A stretch of 64,000 bases of DNA from Clostridiales bacterium (GTDB taxonomy: Bacteria > Bacillota > Clostridia > Saccharofermentanales > DTU023): positions 60,675 through 124,674 of the forward strand of contig SFGY01000006.1 of the NCBI GenBank assembly GCA_004556455.1. Reading direction: 5' to 3'. This document shows, piece after piece, positions 25,528 to 35,711 of the stretch (positions within the stretch are counted from its first letter, which is position 1; every line of letters begins with the position of its first letter). The position numbers and the translations under genes are program-made. The notes under the pieces were generated by a model. The model was not told where the DNA came from. It saw only the letters and a program-made list of their open reading frames with translations, and made no database searches.

Positions 25528-28500
25528 TTAGCGGTTTTTACGGCTCAGGAGGAATGCGCCGAAGGCCAGGGAAAGGCTGCTGAGCAGCAGTCCGATTCCT
25601 GCTACGCTCTGAACTTGCTGGGGGGCGGCTGCTGCGTCCGCTTCGTCCGCTTCGGCGGGCTGCTGGGAAAGCTCAGTCTGCACTTTGGCGTCTTGTGACC
25701 TGGCGGCAGCAGCGGCGGTTTTGGGCAGCTGCTCAACCGCGCGGGTCGACTTTTTTCTTGGCTCTTTGGGCGGTTCGCTCGGTGTCGGCGGGGTGGGAGG
25801 TTCTTTCGGTTCTCTCGGTTTTTCGGGTTTCTCCGGCTTTTCGGGTTTGTTCTCAATGATGCGGACAAGCCCTGTGGCATCCCGTGTTTCATCAAGGATC
25901 TGGTCTGTACCGAGCACGGTTCCGACATAGCCTGGAACCGGGAGTTCTCTGACCACGTAGCGATAACTGTAGAGCAGGGTCTCGGTTCCAACGCTATTCT
26001 TGCCATCGGAACTGATGATGTTTTCCGTCTTGGTCGCTCTGCGCGGCAGGTCCTTAATAGTCAGTTCATAGCCATTTTCAGCATTCAGTTTCACAACCTT
26101 GTAGACCTTGCGCTGACCCTTTTCATCGAGTTCATACTTATAAGTTTCCGTCTCTTCATCCCAGTACTGACGGTAAATTTCCACTGTCACCTCGGGGAAG
26201 GAGGGCCTGGTCTCGGGTTTAGCTGGTGAAGCCGGGTTCTCGCCGCTGCCCGTTCCTGCCTCTGATCTGCCACCCTCACTGGCATTCCCGTCGCCGGGCT
26301 GGCTCTCGCCCTTGCCGTCTTTGTCCTCTTTTTTCGGGGTCACATCCTTACCCTGCGCATCCTTCCACTTTTTAATGAGCTTAATCAGGGTCTCATCCTT
26401 TAAGGTGATGGTCACCGGGTTAGAATCACTCTGCCCATAGAAGGCGCGGTTGCTGATCGACATCGGTTCTTTTCCCTCAAGGTACTTTTTCAGGTCAATC
26501 ACATCGCCGTTGCTGAGCTGATATTTGCCGTCCTTGAGTTCAATGTCGGTCTCCGGCATCTGCATCTGGAGGCGCACATCGACGCCAGCATCAGGGTTCA
26601 CTTTAAGGCCCTCTTTGACTTTGATCTCGAAAGAACGCACCTTGGCCAACAGTTTAAGGCATTCTGCTTTCTGCTCATCACTCAGATCCTTGAAGTCTTC
26701 AAGGCTGGGAATGTTCTCAATAGTTTTGCCGTCCACGTCGTAGTAAACAACACTGAAACTGTCTTTCTGACGATTCACACCGTTTTTGAACTCGGCAATT
26801 TCGATCGGGGCAATCAGGCAAGGGCTGAAATCGCCGGAATTAAGCAGCTCTTTCAGCTTGTTTTCATCTTTGATACCAGCGTTCTTTGCCTTAATGTCAG
26901 CCAAAATCTTCTGAAAGGTCTCTTTCGTGTAGTAGGCCGGCAGGAAATCCTTAATGCCGAATTTATCGACTCTGCCATCGGTACCACCCACGCTGCTCGT
27001 GTTGCTGACACCCGGATACGAATAGGTGATGCGGTAATCGAATTTATCGCCAAAGTGCAGGGTACTGGTTCCCTTAAACCAGCCGTCCTCATCGTCGGAC
27101 AGCTGATCCGTGATCACTTTGCCCTCGGCATCGAGCACACGCAGATATTTGTTGATATTGCCTTCCTTTTCGCCGGTCAGAGTGAAGGGCACAAAGTCGT
27201 GGCCGATCTGCGAGATTCCCAGATTTTTCTTTTTGCCAAACTGGGCCGTTTCAGAGGCCATGAAACCTTTAATGTCGAGCGTAAACTGTTTTCCTGTGCC
27301 ATGAGGCGCTTCAAACTCAGGCAGCCAGACGATGATGGCCTGCTGATCTTCGGGGAGTTCTTCTACGTCAATACCCGCAGCTTTCAGACTATTCAGCAGC
27401 AGCTGATATTTTGAGCCTTCGCCCTCGCCTTCTTTTTTCAGCTCTTCCAGCAGGCTCTTCACATCTTTGTAGACCGGCATAGCCTCACTGAGCTGCTTAT
27501 AAAGCTTACTTTCTTTATTGAGAACCGGCTCGCCATCCTCCATTTTCAGCTTGCCGTCCTCGAGCACGAAAAGGTCTTTGTTGGGGCCGATATACTTCCC
27601 GTTATCATCCACTGAACCTTCATTGATCAGGTTCTTGTAAGTGATATTGAGTTTCATCTGCAGCGTGTTTTTGATCTGGCCGTCCTTGTCAGTGTAATAG
27701 GGCAGGAGGCCGTTGGGGATAAGGTCAAAGAGGAAGCCATTTTTGACGACACGATAACCGTTCTTGTTATAGTCGCCTTCAATCTTCATATTTTTAACGT
27801 CTTCAACCGTTTTATGCTCGACATATTTGAGATGGTCGAGCTTCGCCTGTTTGGAGAGGGCGTCCACCTTCATATCAAGGCTAAAGTCGATGCAGCGCTC
27901 GGCAACGTTGATCACGGCCATGATGGTTTTGAGATCGTCATCGCTAAAATCATTTGCCTTCGTTCTGAGTTCCGTATCGCTATTAATGCCATTCAGCATT
28001 TCGATCTGTTCCTGGCTCAGGTAGGCTCCGGCCTCGGTTTGGCCATCCTTCGAAGTGGCTTTGTTCCAGGCGATCAGGAGCTTCATACCCTTATTCATCG
28101 AGGCGTAGAGCTTGCCCAAATCGGTGTTGGTATAATTCGACTTGAGGCTTTCCTTAAAGGCTTCGACCGTCTTTTTGTCGGGATTTTGCCAGCTGTCTTC
28201 CTTGACCCGGATCGTATCGTTTTCACGTGGTGAATTTTTGTGGAACTGCGGATTTTCGGAATCAGGACCTTCGGAGGTTTCATAGGTAATCGTCACCCGG
28301 TCGTGGGCAACATTCATGTCGCTATCTTTATCTTCGTCAGGAGTTTTTCCGCTGGCCGCATCGCCGCCCTCAATCACCACGCAGGGCAGAATGCCGTCAT
28401 GGCAGCGGGTCTTCTTCCAGGCATCGCCGCTGTTGAAAATGGTTGCAGGAGCTTTTTCTGTTTGCAGACGATACGCCGCTTCATTGCCAAAGTAAGCGCC

Positions 28501-31500
28501 ATTGTAACCCTGCTGCTGGAGATAGTAGGCAATGAGATTGATCTTCTGATTGACCAGTGCCGGGGTTTGAATATCATATTTTTTGTCTTTAATTTCGACG
28601 CCCGTCCACTCTCCATTCTTATCTTCTTCTTCAATGTAATAGCCGTTAATCAGGGTCGCACGTGGGGCATTTGCTTCTTCGCGCAAGCCGCTCTTGATGG
28701 CTTTTCCTTCGCTGTCCTTTTCGTAATAGCCCTGCAGGTCTTTGTAGTCGAGTTCCTTTCCCATCCTGGCGCGGTTGTAGTCCGTACGTTCTTTGCCATC
28801 TTCGCTGACAAGCTCTTTTATCGTGATTTTCTCTTCTGGATCTGTGCTCTTGATCTTTTCCGCCATCGCCTCATGGGCCAGGCTGTAAAGCTTGCGATAC
28901 TGAGCTTCGCTCAGGTTCTGCACGAGCGCATCCACTGTGTCGGGCTTAGTGAGATCAATCTTTTTCGCCTGCTTCTTCTGCTCCTCTGAGAGGCCGAGTT
29001 GTTCTTCCTCGTTTGTGCTGTCCTTCACCCCGTCGTTCTTCAGGAGCGATGCAATCTCATCGCGGAGATAGAGCTCGTAGTTCGTCAGATCCTGGCCGTA
29101 TTCATCCGTAAAGGGCACTTCCACCTGATCCGCAATGACCGTGTTGACGTCCATCTTGACCTGGGTTTGTTTATTATCGAGCGTGTTCAGTTTAAAGTCC
29201 TTTTTCAGGGTGATGCGCAGGGCATTGAAGCTGCGATTGAGGAAGTCGTAAGCCTCGGGAATATTGCCGTCCTTGTCTGCTTTCATATGGTCGGTGGGCA
29301 GTGCCAGCTCGTCGAGGGACTTCGTCAATTGATCTTTCAGCGCTTTGAACTTAGCTTCATCAGTTGTTTCGCTATTTTCCTTCACAAAGGTATCGATGCT
29401 CGCGAGCAAGGTTTCGCCGCAGGGCGCATCGCCGAGCATGTTTTTCAATTTTTCTTTCAAGCCCTTGACATCAGTGATGTTACTATCATTGATGGTTTCT
29501 TTCAGCGAAGCCAGCTGCTGAGCATAGGCCACTTGCACGGGGCTGTAACCATCTTTCAGCGTGACATCTTTTTTATTTGCACCGCTGCCGATGGTAGCCG
29601 TTTCCTCTGTGATTTTTCCACTTTCATCTTTTAGATTCTTGCTGAAGAAGTCTTTAATGCCGATGCTGATGCGGCCGAGCACCGTGTCGATGCGAACGTT
29701 GAAGTTTTTTGTTTTCTGCTTTCCTTCATCATCTTTGCCGCCGAATTCGACATTCTCGACGGTCAGATCGACATAGCGCTTGTTGCGGTCCTGCTCGGCG
29801 CCATCCTTATCTTTAACCGGCTGGCCAATGAGGCTCTTGATGAACTTCTGCAGAGGTGTATCTTCCGGTCCCTGAACCAGTCCACTTTCGCCACTGATAT
29901 CTTGCTCCGTAAGATTTATGGTTTTACCATCAGCATCCTTCGGCTTGTTGTGATTCAGTGCAGCCACAAATTGGGTCATAAAATTCTTGATGTTGATCTT
30001 CCAGCCGCTCACCTGGAGATAACGGCTGCGCTGATAGTTGGGATTGACGCCGAAGCTCAGTTCTTCGACATCGTCGAGACAGGCATAGTCGCGATCGCCA
30101 CGGAATCCGTCGCCAAGCACATGTTTGAGCGTGTCAAAGAAGAGACGGGGCAGATTAAAGGTCACCGCATCGTAGACCAGACGCGGGTCAAGGTGGAAGT
30201 CATAGAAGACGAGCTGCTCGTTACTGGCTTCGGGATATCCGTCTTTCGCCGTACTATTGAGGAAGATCGTCCAGTCCAGACTGCGTTTCGCCTCGACGGT
30301 CGTCGTTGTGCCATCTGCGTTCTTTTTGGTATACAGTAAACCCTCGCTGCCATCATCCAGGACGCCCCACTGGAGTTCCGCACCATAGCGCTGCCGGAAA
30401 CTCTCCCTGATCTGCTGGAGGCGCTTCGCATCTTCCGCTGAGAGCTCTGCCGGATCGGCCGTGAGGAGATATTGTAAATACTCATCACGCCATTTCCCAT
30501 CGCGCCCCTTACCGCTGCGGAAGAGCAGGTTAAAGAGGTCAAAATTCATCTTGGCGTTGTTGAATTCATCCGGCCTTTTTTTGCCAAAGTTTTGATCCTG
30601 GGGTTTAACGTTTTTCAGCGTGAATCGCTTATTGTCCGCCGCCTTAGTTAGTTCGGCACCCTCACTGAGATCTTTATTCGAGATGGCGTCCTTTGTTTTT
30701 TTATTGGACGGATCCGTATAAGTCCCGGAAAGCGTTGCTTCGGCATCGTAGGCGAAGGCAGGTCCGGCGAGGAACTTAGGGAAGCTCAGTTTAATATGGC
30801 GGAAATACTTATCATAGTAATCATAAATATCGCCCTGGCCGAGGTAGGTCTTTTTCTCGTTACCTTCCTTGTCTTTGCAGGTTTTGAAGATGGCGTCTTT
30901 TTTCTCCTGATCGCTCAAGATATCATGGCCATCCCTGACATTGACGAAATAGGTAGAATCGCCATCCTTTTGTTTGACGTAGATGTCCTTTCCATCGTCG
31001 CCTTTTTTGACGTAATCCTTCTCATCTGTGCTGCCGCTGTAATGCGTTTTTCGGGTGACATTTTCGAGGGTTTTCGCATCTTTTTCCGCCAGCTCTTCCT
31101 TCTCGCCGGGATTTAAGGAAATGTCGATGAGATCTTTGTAGTAATAGCGGCCCTGGCTGCCTTCCTTGATGGCCTTTTTCGCCTGCTCGTAGCTGGGTAC
31201 GTTCGTGGTTCCGTCATTTTCGACGTATATCTTCTTTGTTTCGTCGTAGTGATAGCCGATCGGCACATAGCGCTTGCCGTCGTAGTAATAGTTGTCTTTT
31301 ACGCCGGCGTAGCCCTCATAGCTGCCGTCGTCTTTTTTCTCGACAAGCCTGCGCAGGTTGCTGTCGATCAGCGCGGATTTATCATCGACGCTGATATCGT
31401 CCTTGCCGCTCACCCCTGCTTTATTCTCGCCCTCACTGACTGTAAGATCCTGGGGATTTCCGTCGCTATTGGTCGTTCCGTTGGGCAGGGTGAATTCCCA

Positions 31501-34356
31501 TTTATCAGTCGTGTTCTTCTTTGCCGTAAAGTCCTGCACCTTGTCGTTTTTATCCACGACAAGACGCTTGCCGCTGTCATTGTTTGACAAGGCAGCGTTC
31601 CCAACCTGACTGACTTTTTCTTCGTCAGAATTTTCTTTGGAAGAAAACCAGGAGAAGCCTTCGAGGAAGGTTTTTACCGAATTTCCGGCAGCTTCAACAA
31701 CACTGAAAACGGCATGTTTGACAAGGCGATATTCCTTGCCGTCCACGGTCACATAGTCCTGGCCATCTCGCGTGACCGTATTGCCATTTTTATTGCGGTC
31801 GATCGTAATTGCAGAGGAGACGCCATTATAGCGTTCGCCCTTCTCGTCAATGAGGGCGTTTTTGATAATCTCAAAGGTGTCCTTGATGACGCTCACGACT
31901 TTTTTCGAAGCGTCGAGGATGACGGCCTTCGCCGTGTCGATGATCGTACCGTTGTAGTAACTGACAGACTCCGTTTTATCCGTGCCGCTCTCGTCTTTAG
32001 TTTTCTCTTCACGCGTCACCCAGATATTGCGGCGGGTCACGTCATCTTCTGTGTCTGGTGTATCTTCTCCCTCCGTCTGACCACCAACAACTTCACGCAC
32101 CCCCTGGGCGGCGGTTTCCGTGGTCTTGCCGTCGGCGTCCTTCTCTACCTTATTAAAGACCTCGCCGTATTTGGCCTGATACTTCTCCGTAAAGTGGAGG
32201 ATACTCTCGGCTGTGATCTCGGTGAGATATTTTAGCTTTCCGTCGTCTTTATTATCTGGCGTGTAGACCTGGGTCGCATTATCAACATTCTTATCATCAA
32301 AATAGACGCCCTTTTCTGTTGGCTGGCCGTCTTCACCGACTTCCACGAAGCCCCACTTACCTTCTTCATTTTTCTGATAGATGGCGACCTTGGTGTACTT
32401 CGTATCCGTTGGATTTTCTTTTTTATAGATGGCGTTCCCGATCAGGTAAAAGCCGCTCTCCTCCAGCTGTTTTACCAGTTGTTCTTCGACGGCGTAGCGA
32501 TTGACCTGACCCTTATTATCTTTGACCACATAGACGAGGTCTTTGCCATTTTTCAGCACAACATCACTGAGATCGGCCTGCGTGAGCTCGACTTCTGTCC
32601 CTTCTGTTTGACCTTCACTATCGTAGCCCTTCTCGCAGAAATAATACTTGCCGTCAGCACCCTTGCGCAGAGTTTTCTTAATCTGCTCGCGGGTCAGCGT
32701 CAGCGTCAGGGTTCCATTGCCGTTATCGCAGTAATGGAATTTGCCATTTTTGATGTATTCAGGGTAAATTTGATCGCCGTTGGCATCTTTTCCTTCGGGA
32801 AGTTTCACCGTGATATTAAGGCTGTCCAGAGCCACCGTATCTCCGCCCTGGCCGCTGCGCAGAACTGGGTCGATAAAAGCGTCGGTATTAGGTTTTCCAT
32901 CCTTTTCGAGAGGCGCTTTACCCCAGTTCACCGTCGCGTCGACAATTCTGGCGGTTTCTTCCAGAACGCGGTTACCATCTTCCGGTGTATCGTCGGTCGG
33001 ACCGCCGTCGACGACAGGATAAGGGGCCGGCTGGTCTTTCTTCTTGTTTCCAAGACCACCGATGCTGATGGAATCGTTATATTTTCTCTTGGTGATGGCA
33101 AAATCACTTTCGAATTTCTGATCGCCATATTCAATCGACAGCTTTATGCCGTCGCCATAGTCGCCCTTGAGGCCGCCGAGATAGATGTTGGTCTCCATAT
33201 TGGCCGATGTGGGAATATCGGAAGCCGCATCGATGCTTCCTGTAAAAACGTAGCTTCCATTCTCATCCTTTGTCAGTTTGATGGTCTGGTCACCCACTTT
33301 GACCGTAAACTCATTGCGGTTGAGACCGTAATGCACATTATCAATGAGATCTTCCGCCTTTTTGTTATTCAGGCCGGTAACCGAAATCTTAAGAGTCTTT
33401 TGTTCTTTTTGCTGAATAAGCTGCAGCAAAAGGTTCAGGGGTACTCCTTCAGGAAGGTAATATTTATTATTTTTGTTCTCAAGAGTTTGTTCGATCCCTT
33501 CACTGTTTTCACCGGCACTTTCCTGCCCTTCCTTATACAGATAAACAGCAAGAGGCTTCGGATCGTTTTGCCCGGCAGGAGCTTTGGCCGGTGACTTGGC
33601 TGGGCAGCCATTTTGCGAAGACCTCTTTATTTCATGCTTGTCGGCATCTTCATGGTCATCCGCTTCTTCATGATCGTCCGCGTCGTCCTCAGTCTCTTCT
33701 TCGGTCGATGCGGCAGAATCTTCCTCGTCAGCGGAGGCTTCTTCAGTTTCTTTATCCCCGGCAGCGGCTTCTTCAGTTTCTTGATCCTCATCAGCCTCTG
33801 GCGTGGCCTCTTCGTTCTCTTCCGTAGTGGTTTCTCCGCTCTCCTCGGCAGCGGTTTGCCCCTCAGTCTTGTCCGCGGCGGCTGGAACTTCTCCAGAGCC
33901 TCCTGTATTTCCCTCAGTTCCAGCTTTTGTGCCCGCGTCGGCAGCAGCTTTGCCCTCGGCCTCATTCGCGGCGGCTTGTGCTTCTTGAGAAGTTTCCACT
34001 TTTTTCTCAGTACCGGCCTCCGCGGCCGCCTCAGCAGTGCCTTCGCTGGAGCCGACTCCTGCACTGCCCTCCGCAGGCTTTGCTGCGTCAGTGCCTGGCT
34101 GCTCCGCAGCAGCCTCCGTCACGGGTTCGGCGGCATCGCTTGTCTTTTCAGCCGTCTCGCCGTCTTTTTCACTTGCGCCGCCTGTCGCAGAATTTTCCTG
34201 CACTTCTGGCGTCACCTCTTCAGCGGCAACCGGGAAAAAGGTAAAAGGCTGAACCATGCTGACCAACATGGCCACAACCACCAGAATGAGCTGCACGCGC
34301 TGCAGCAGCTTCGTCTGCTTAGCAGACCCGGCGTAAACATTTTGCTTCCGACCCAT
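25528..34356 (-). CDS. Giant secreted surface protein with Cna-B domain and LPKTA motif
   Basis: A 2942-residue protein. Residues 1-45 form a signal peptide ending VAAEE; 46-265 are Ala/Glu/Thr-rich and strongly acidic with a His/Asp cluster (DDHEEADDHEDADKHE). The body to about 2690 has no long internal repeats that I can see and no recognised domain. About 2700-2830 resembles one Cna-B/SpaA domain (VTVEIYRQYWDEETE, LNAENGYELTIKDLP, YVVRELPVPGY). A Pro/Glu/Lys wall-spanning linker follows, then LPKTA (2877-2881). The final hydrophobic helix and RKNR tail come 37 residues later, an unusually long gap for a sortase signal. GAGG lies 8 nt before the ATG. It is probably a cell-wall-linked adhesin or matrix protein; ligand unknown. 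No sortase gene is in the window. Confidence 0.85.
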   Translation of the reverse strand: MGRKQNVYAGSAKQTKLLQRVQLILVVVAMLVSMVQPFTFFPVAAEEVTPEVQENSATGGASEKDGETAEKTSDAAEPVTEAAAEQPGTDAAKPAEGSAGVGSSEGTAEAAAEAGTEKKVETSQEAQAAANEAEGKAAADAGTKAGTEGNTGGSGEVPAAADKTEGQTAAEESGETTTEENEEATPEADEDQETEEAAAGDKETEEASADEEDSAASTEEETEDDADDHEEADDHEDADKHEIKRSSQNGCPAKSPAKAPAGQNDPKPLAVYLYKEGQESAGENSEGIEQTLENKNNKYYLPEGVPLNLLLQLIQQKEQKTLKISVTGLNNKKAEDLIDNVHYGLNRNEFTVKVGDQTIKLTKDENGSYVFTGSIDAASDIPTSANMETNIYLGGLKGDYGDGIKLSIEYGDQKFESDFAITKRKYNDSISIGGLGNKKKDQPAPYPVVDGGPTDDTPEDGNRVLEETARIVDATVNWGKAPLEKDGKPNTDAFIDPVLRSGQGGDTVALDSLNITVKLPEGKDANGDQIYPEYIKNGKFHYCDNGNGTLTLTLTREQIKKTLRKGADGKYYFCEKGYDSEGQTEGTEVELTQADLSDVVLKNGKDLVYVVKDNKGQVNRYAVEEQLVKQLEESGFYLIGNAIYKKENPTDTKYTKVAIYQKNEEGKWGFVEVGEDGQPTEKGVYFDDKNVDNATQVYTPDNKDDGKLKYLTEITAESILHFTEKYQAKYGEVFNKVEKDADGKTTETAAQGVREVVGGQTEGEDTPDTEDDVTRRNIWVTREEKTKDESGTDKTESVSYYNGTIIDTAKAVILDASKKVVSVIKDTFEIIKNALIDEKGERYNGVSSAITIDRNKNGNTVTRDGQDYVTVDGKEYRLVKHAVFSVVEAAGNSVKTFLEGFSWFSSKENSDEEKVSQVGNAALSNNDSGKRLVVDKNDKVQDFTAKKNTTDKWEFTLPNGTTNSDGNPQDLTVSEGENKAGVSGKDDISVDDKSALIDSNLRRLVEKKDDGSYEGYAGVKDNYYYDGKRYVPIGYHYDETKKIYVENDGTTNVPSYEQAKKAIKEGSQGRYYYKDLIDISLNPGEKEELAEKDAKTLENVTRKTHYSGSTDEKDYVKKGDDGKDIYVKQKDGDSTYFVNVRDGHDILSDQEKKDAIFKTCKDKEGNEKKTYLGQGDIYDYYDKYFRHIKLSFPKFLAGPAFAYDAEATLSGTYTDPSNKKTKDAISNKDLSEGAELTKAADNKRFTLKNVKPQDQNFGKKRPDEFNNAKMNFDLFNLLFRSGKGRDGKWRDEYLQYLLTADPAELSAEDAKRLQQIRESFRQRYGAELQWGVLDDGSEGLLYTKKNADGTTTTVEAKRSLDWTIFLNSTAKDGYPEASNEQLVFYDFHLDPRLVYDAVTFNLPRLFFDTLKHVLGDGFRGDRDYACLDDVEELSFGVNPNYQRSRYLQVSGWKINIKNFMTQFVAALNHNKPKDADGKTINLTEQDISGESGLVQGPEDTPLQKFIKSLIGQPVKDKDGAEQDRNKRYVDLTVENVEFGGKDDEGKQKTKNFNVRIDTVLGRISIGIKDFFSKNLKDESGKITEETATIGSGANKKDVTLKDGYSPVQVAYAQQLASLKETINDSNITDVKGLKEKLKNMLGDAPCGETLLASIDTFVKENSETTDEAKFKALKDQLTKSLDELALPTDHMKADKDGNIPEAYDFLNRSFNALRITLKKDFKLNTLDNKQTQVKMDVNTVIADQVEVPFTDEYGQDLTNYELYLRDEIASLLKNDGVKDSTNEEEQLGLSEEQKKQAKKIDLTKPDTVDALVQNLSEAQYRKLYSLAHEAMAEKIKSTDPEEKITIKELVSEDGKERTDYNRARMGKELDYKDLQGYYEKDSEGKAIKSGLREEANAPRATLINGYYIEEEDKNGEWTGVEIKDKKYDIQTPALVNQKINLIAYYLQQQGYNGAYFGNEAAYRLQTEKAPATIFNSGDAWKKTRCHDGILPCVVIEGGDAASGKTPDEDKDSDMNVAHDRVTITYETSEGPDSENPQFHKNSPRENDTIRVKEDSWQNPDKKTVEAFKESLKSNYTNTDLGKLYASMNKGMKLLIAWNKATSKDGQTEAGAYLSQEQIEMLNGINSDTELRTKANDFSDDDLKTIMAVINVAERCIDFSLDMKVDALSKQAKLDHLKYVEHKTVEDVKNMKIEGDYNKNGYRVVKNGFLFDLIPNGLLPYYTDKDGQIKNTLQMKLNITYKNLINEGSVDDNGKYIGPNKDLFVLEDGKLKMEDGEPVLNKESKLYKQLSEAMPVYKDVKSLLEELKKEGEGEGSKYQLLLNSLKAAGIDVEELPEDQQAIIVWLPEFEAPHGTGKQFTLDIKGFMASETAQFGKKKNLGISQIGHDFVPFTLTGEKEGNINKYLRVLDAEGKVITDQLSDDEDGWFKGTSTLHFGDKFDYRITYSYPGVSNTSSVGGTDGRVDKFGIKDFLPAYYTKETFQKILADIKAKNAGIKDENKLKELLNSGDFSPCLIAPIEIAEFKNGVNRQKDSFSVVYYDVDGKTIENIPSLEDFKDLSDEQKAECLKLLAKVRSFEIKVKEGLKVNPDAGVDVRLQMQMPETDIELKDGKYQLSNGDVIDLKKYLEGKEPMSISNRAFYGQSDSNPVTITLKDETLIKLIKKWKDAQGKDVTPKKEDKDGKGESQPGDGNASEGGRSEAGTGSGENPASPAKPETRPSFPEVTVEIYRQYWDEETETYKYELDEKGQRKVYKVVKLNAENGYELTIKDLPRRATKTENIISSDGKNSVGTETLLYSYRYVVRELPVPGYVGTVLGTDQILDETRDATGLVRIIENKPEKPEKPEKPREPKEPPTPPTPSEPPKEPRKKSTRAVEQLPKTAAAAARSQDAKVQTELSQQPAEADEADAAAAPQQVQSVAGIGLLLSSLSLAFGAFLLSRKNR

Positions 34357-34448
34357 ACGAACTTCCTCACTTTTTTCTGAGACTTGTCTTTAAAAGAAGT
34401 CTATTTTCTCAAATCGGGAAACCTTATATATCACTTAATATGCCACTA

Positions 34449-34477
34449 AAGCTATCATTCTGGATAAAAATTGTCAA
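34449..34477 (-). promoter_or_regulatory. Candidate promoter of the giant surface gene
   Basis: On the minus strand TTGACA (34477-34472), a 17-bp spacer and TAGCTT (34454-34449), giving a leader of about 85 nt. The -10 box is weak. The rest of the 552-bp gap to 34908 holds a hairpin (34657) and a tRNA-end copy (34710) but no gene. Confidence 0.5.
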
Positions 34478-34656
34478 ATATTTTCTTTTGATGAGCTTAC
34501 TCCCGATGAAATAAAAATCTAAGACAATAACTTATATGGTCTGCCAGCGCTGCGGCTATCGAATCAATTCAAAAAAGCTAAAAAACTGGAAATAGATTTA
34601 GAAATAAGCCGGCCGCCCCTCTCACTCGTCCAGAGTACCGGGGCGTTCAGATAACT

Positions 34657-34682
34657 AAAGCCCCAGAAATGGGGCTTTTGAG
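34657..34682. terminator. Hairpin near the left border of the AbiE islet
   Basis: AAAGCCCC and GGGGCTTT around 6 nt, followed by TTG. The T-run is short on both strands. It could end the abiE transcript coming from the right. Confidence 0.5.
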
Positions 34683-34709
34683 CAAGTCACTTATGTTTCA
34701 TGACTATTA

Positions 34710-34723
34710 TGGCGGAGAAGGAG
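34710..34723. repeat. Copy of the tRNA-Ser 3' end (left att-like repeat)
   Basis: TGGCGGAGAAGGAG is identical to 36680-36693, the CCA end plus acceptor and T-stem start of tRNA-Ser. Similarity fades after it, so it is not a second tRNA gene. Together the two copies frame the abiE genes. Confidence 0.7.
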
Positions 34724-34908
34724 TATTCTCAAAATTAACCACCTCGTAAAAGCTGAAACATAGCTATACCGATCTTATCAGCACTTTGCACTTTTAACGG
34801 GGCTCATAATTTCTCCTGGTTCCCATTCTTGAAAGATTATTATTGCTATGCTTACTACCCACTTCTGCGCATCTTATTGTTTAGGCACATCTTTGAACTA
34901 TTGAGTTC

Positions 34909-35709
34909 TTATAATGTTTCCAGAAAACCTGTAATCTTATCAAATGCATCCGTTGATTTGATTCCAAGCCAATTGTACCTGTTCGAGCGGTTTATATTCC
35001 GGCGATACAGACGGTCTGAGAAAGTCCTGTTGACCCTTTTCAGAACAGCAACCATGTCATTCTCCTTCATACCGGGATCGTCGATAATATAGGTATGTAT
35101 GCATTCCATCAGGCGATTTTTATCTACCAGGTCTGCTAGATAGCACAGGTCGTACACATCTTTGTATCTTGTGGACACCGCCCCAAACCGAAGGAGCGAC
35201 CTCAGTTTCTCGGTGAAAATTTGCTCCTTGGAGTTGATGAGAAGGCTTGCTCCAATCTCATCCAGACACACATCGAAGCAGTATTCATCCTGTTCGATCT
35301 GTACCTGCTTATGGACTCCAAGGTCTATTCTGCTGTGGAATGCATGACCAGTATCGTCCCGGATAATTACATGGACACGCTTACCGCTGTATTCCTGCTG
35401 AGCAGGATCGTCTATTTCTCCCTCAATCTCTATCGTGATCCCATCAATGCAGTTCAGCTTCTGGATAAAACTCCAAATTGAATCGTCCGACAGAGAATAT
35501 CGGATGAAGTCGAAGTCCATGTCCTGCGTGACACGTCTGCTATCTCCGCTGATGCTCCTCATCACTACGCCGCCCTTAATGGTAACATTTCGGTTAAGAC
35601 TGCTGTTCGCGATAGCCTTCAGAACGATATCTTGACATACCCTCGCTTCTGCATTGATCTCCGTGTACCCATCACACCTGATTTCAGATGCTAGTTCAGC
35701 CAGGTTCAT
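34909..35709 (-). CDS. AbiEii-type nucleotidyltransferase toxin
   Basis: A 266-residue nucleotidyltransferase of the AbiEii/AbiGii family. The catalytic segment reads TIKGGVVMRSISGDSRRVTQDMDFDF (GG/S and D-x-D motifs, residues about 43-70), followed by the RIDLGVHKQ region and the KEQIFTEKLRSLLRFG helix. In known systems these enzymes modify tRNA or other RNAs and arrest growth or abort phage infection when the antitoxin fails. It starts 2 nt after the stop of the antitoxin gene. Confidence 0.88.
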   Translation of the reverse strand: MNLAELASEIRCDGYTEINAEARVCQDIVLKAIANSSLNRNVTIKGGVVMRSISGDSRRVTQDMDFDFIRYSLSDDSIWSFIQKLNCIDGITIEIEGEIDDPAQQEYSGKRVHVIIRDDTGHAFHSRIDLGVHKQVQIEQDEYCFDVCLDEIGASLLINSKEQIFTEKLRSLLRFGAVSTRYKDVYDLCYLADLVDKNRLMECIHTYIIDDPGMKENDMVAVLKRVNRTFSDRLYRRNINRSNRYNWLGIKSTDAFDKITGFLETL

Positions 35710-35711
35710 CC

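Noticed and set aside
28374..28700. Thioester domain in the giant surface protein
   Set aside because: Cys and Gln residues near YYLQQQGYNGAYFGNEAAYRLQ occur in the wrong order for the known thioester-adhesin motif.
34710..34760. A second tRNA-Ser gene
   Set aside because: Only the 14-bp 3' end matches; acceptor, anticodon and T arms are absent.
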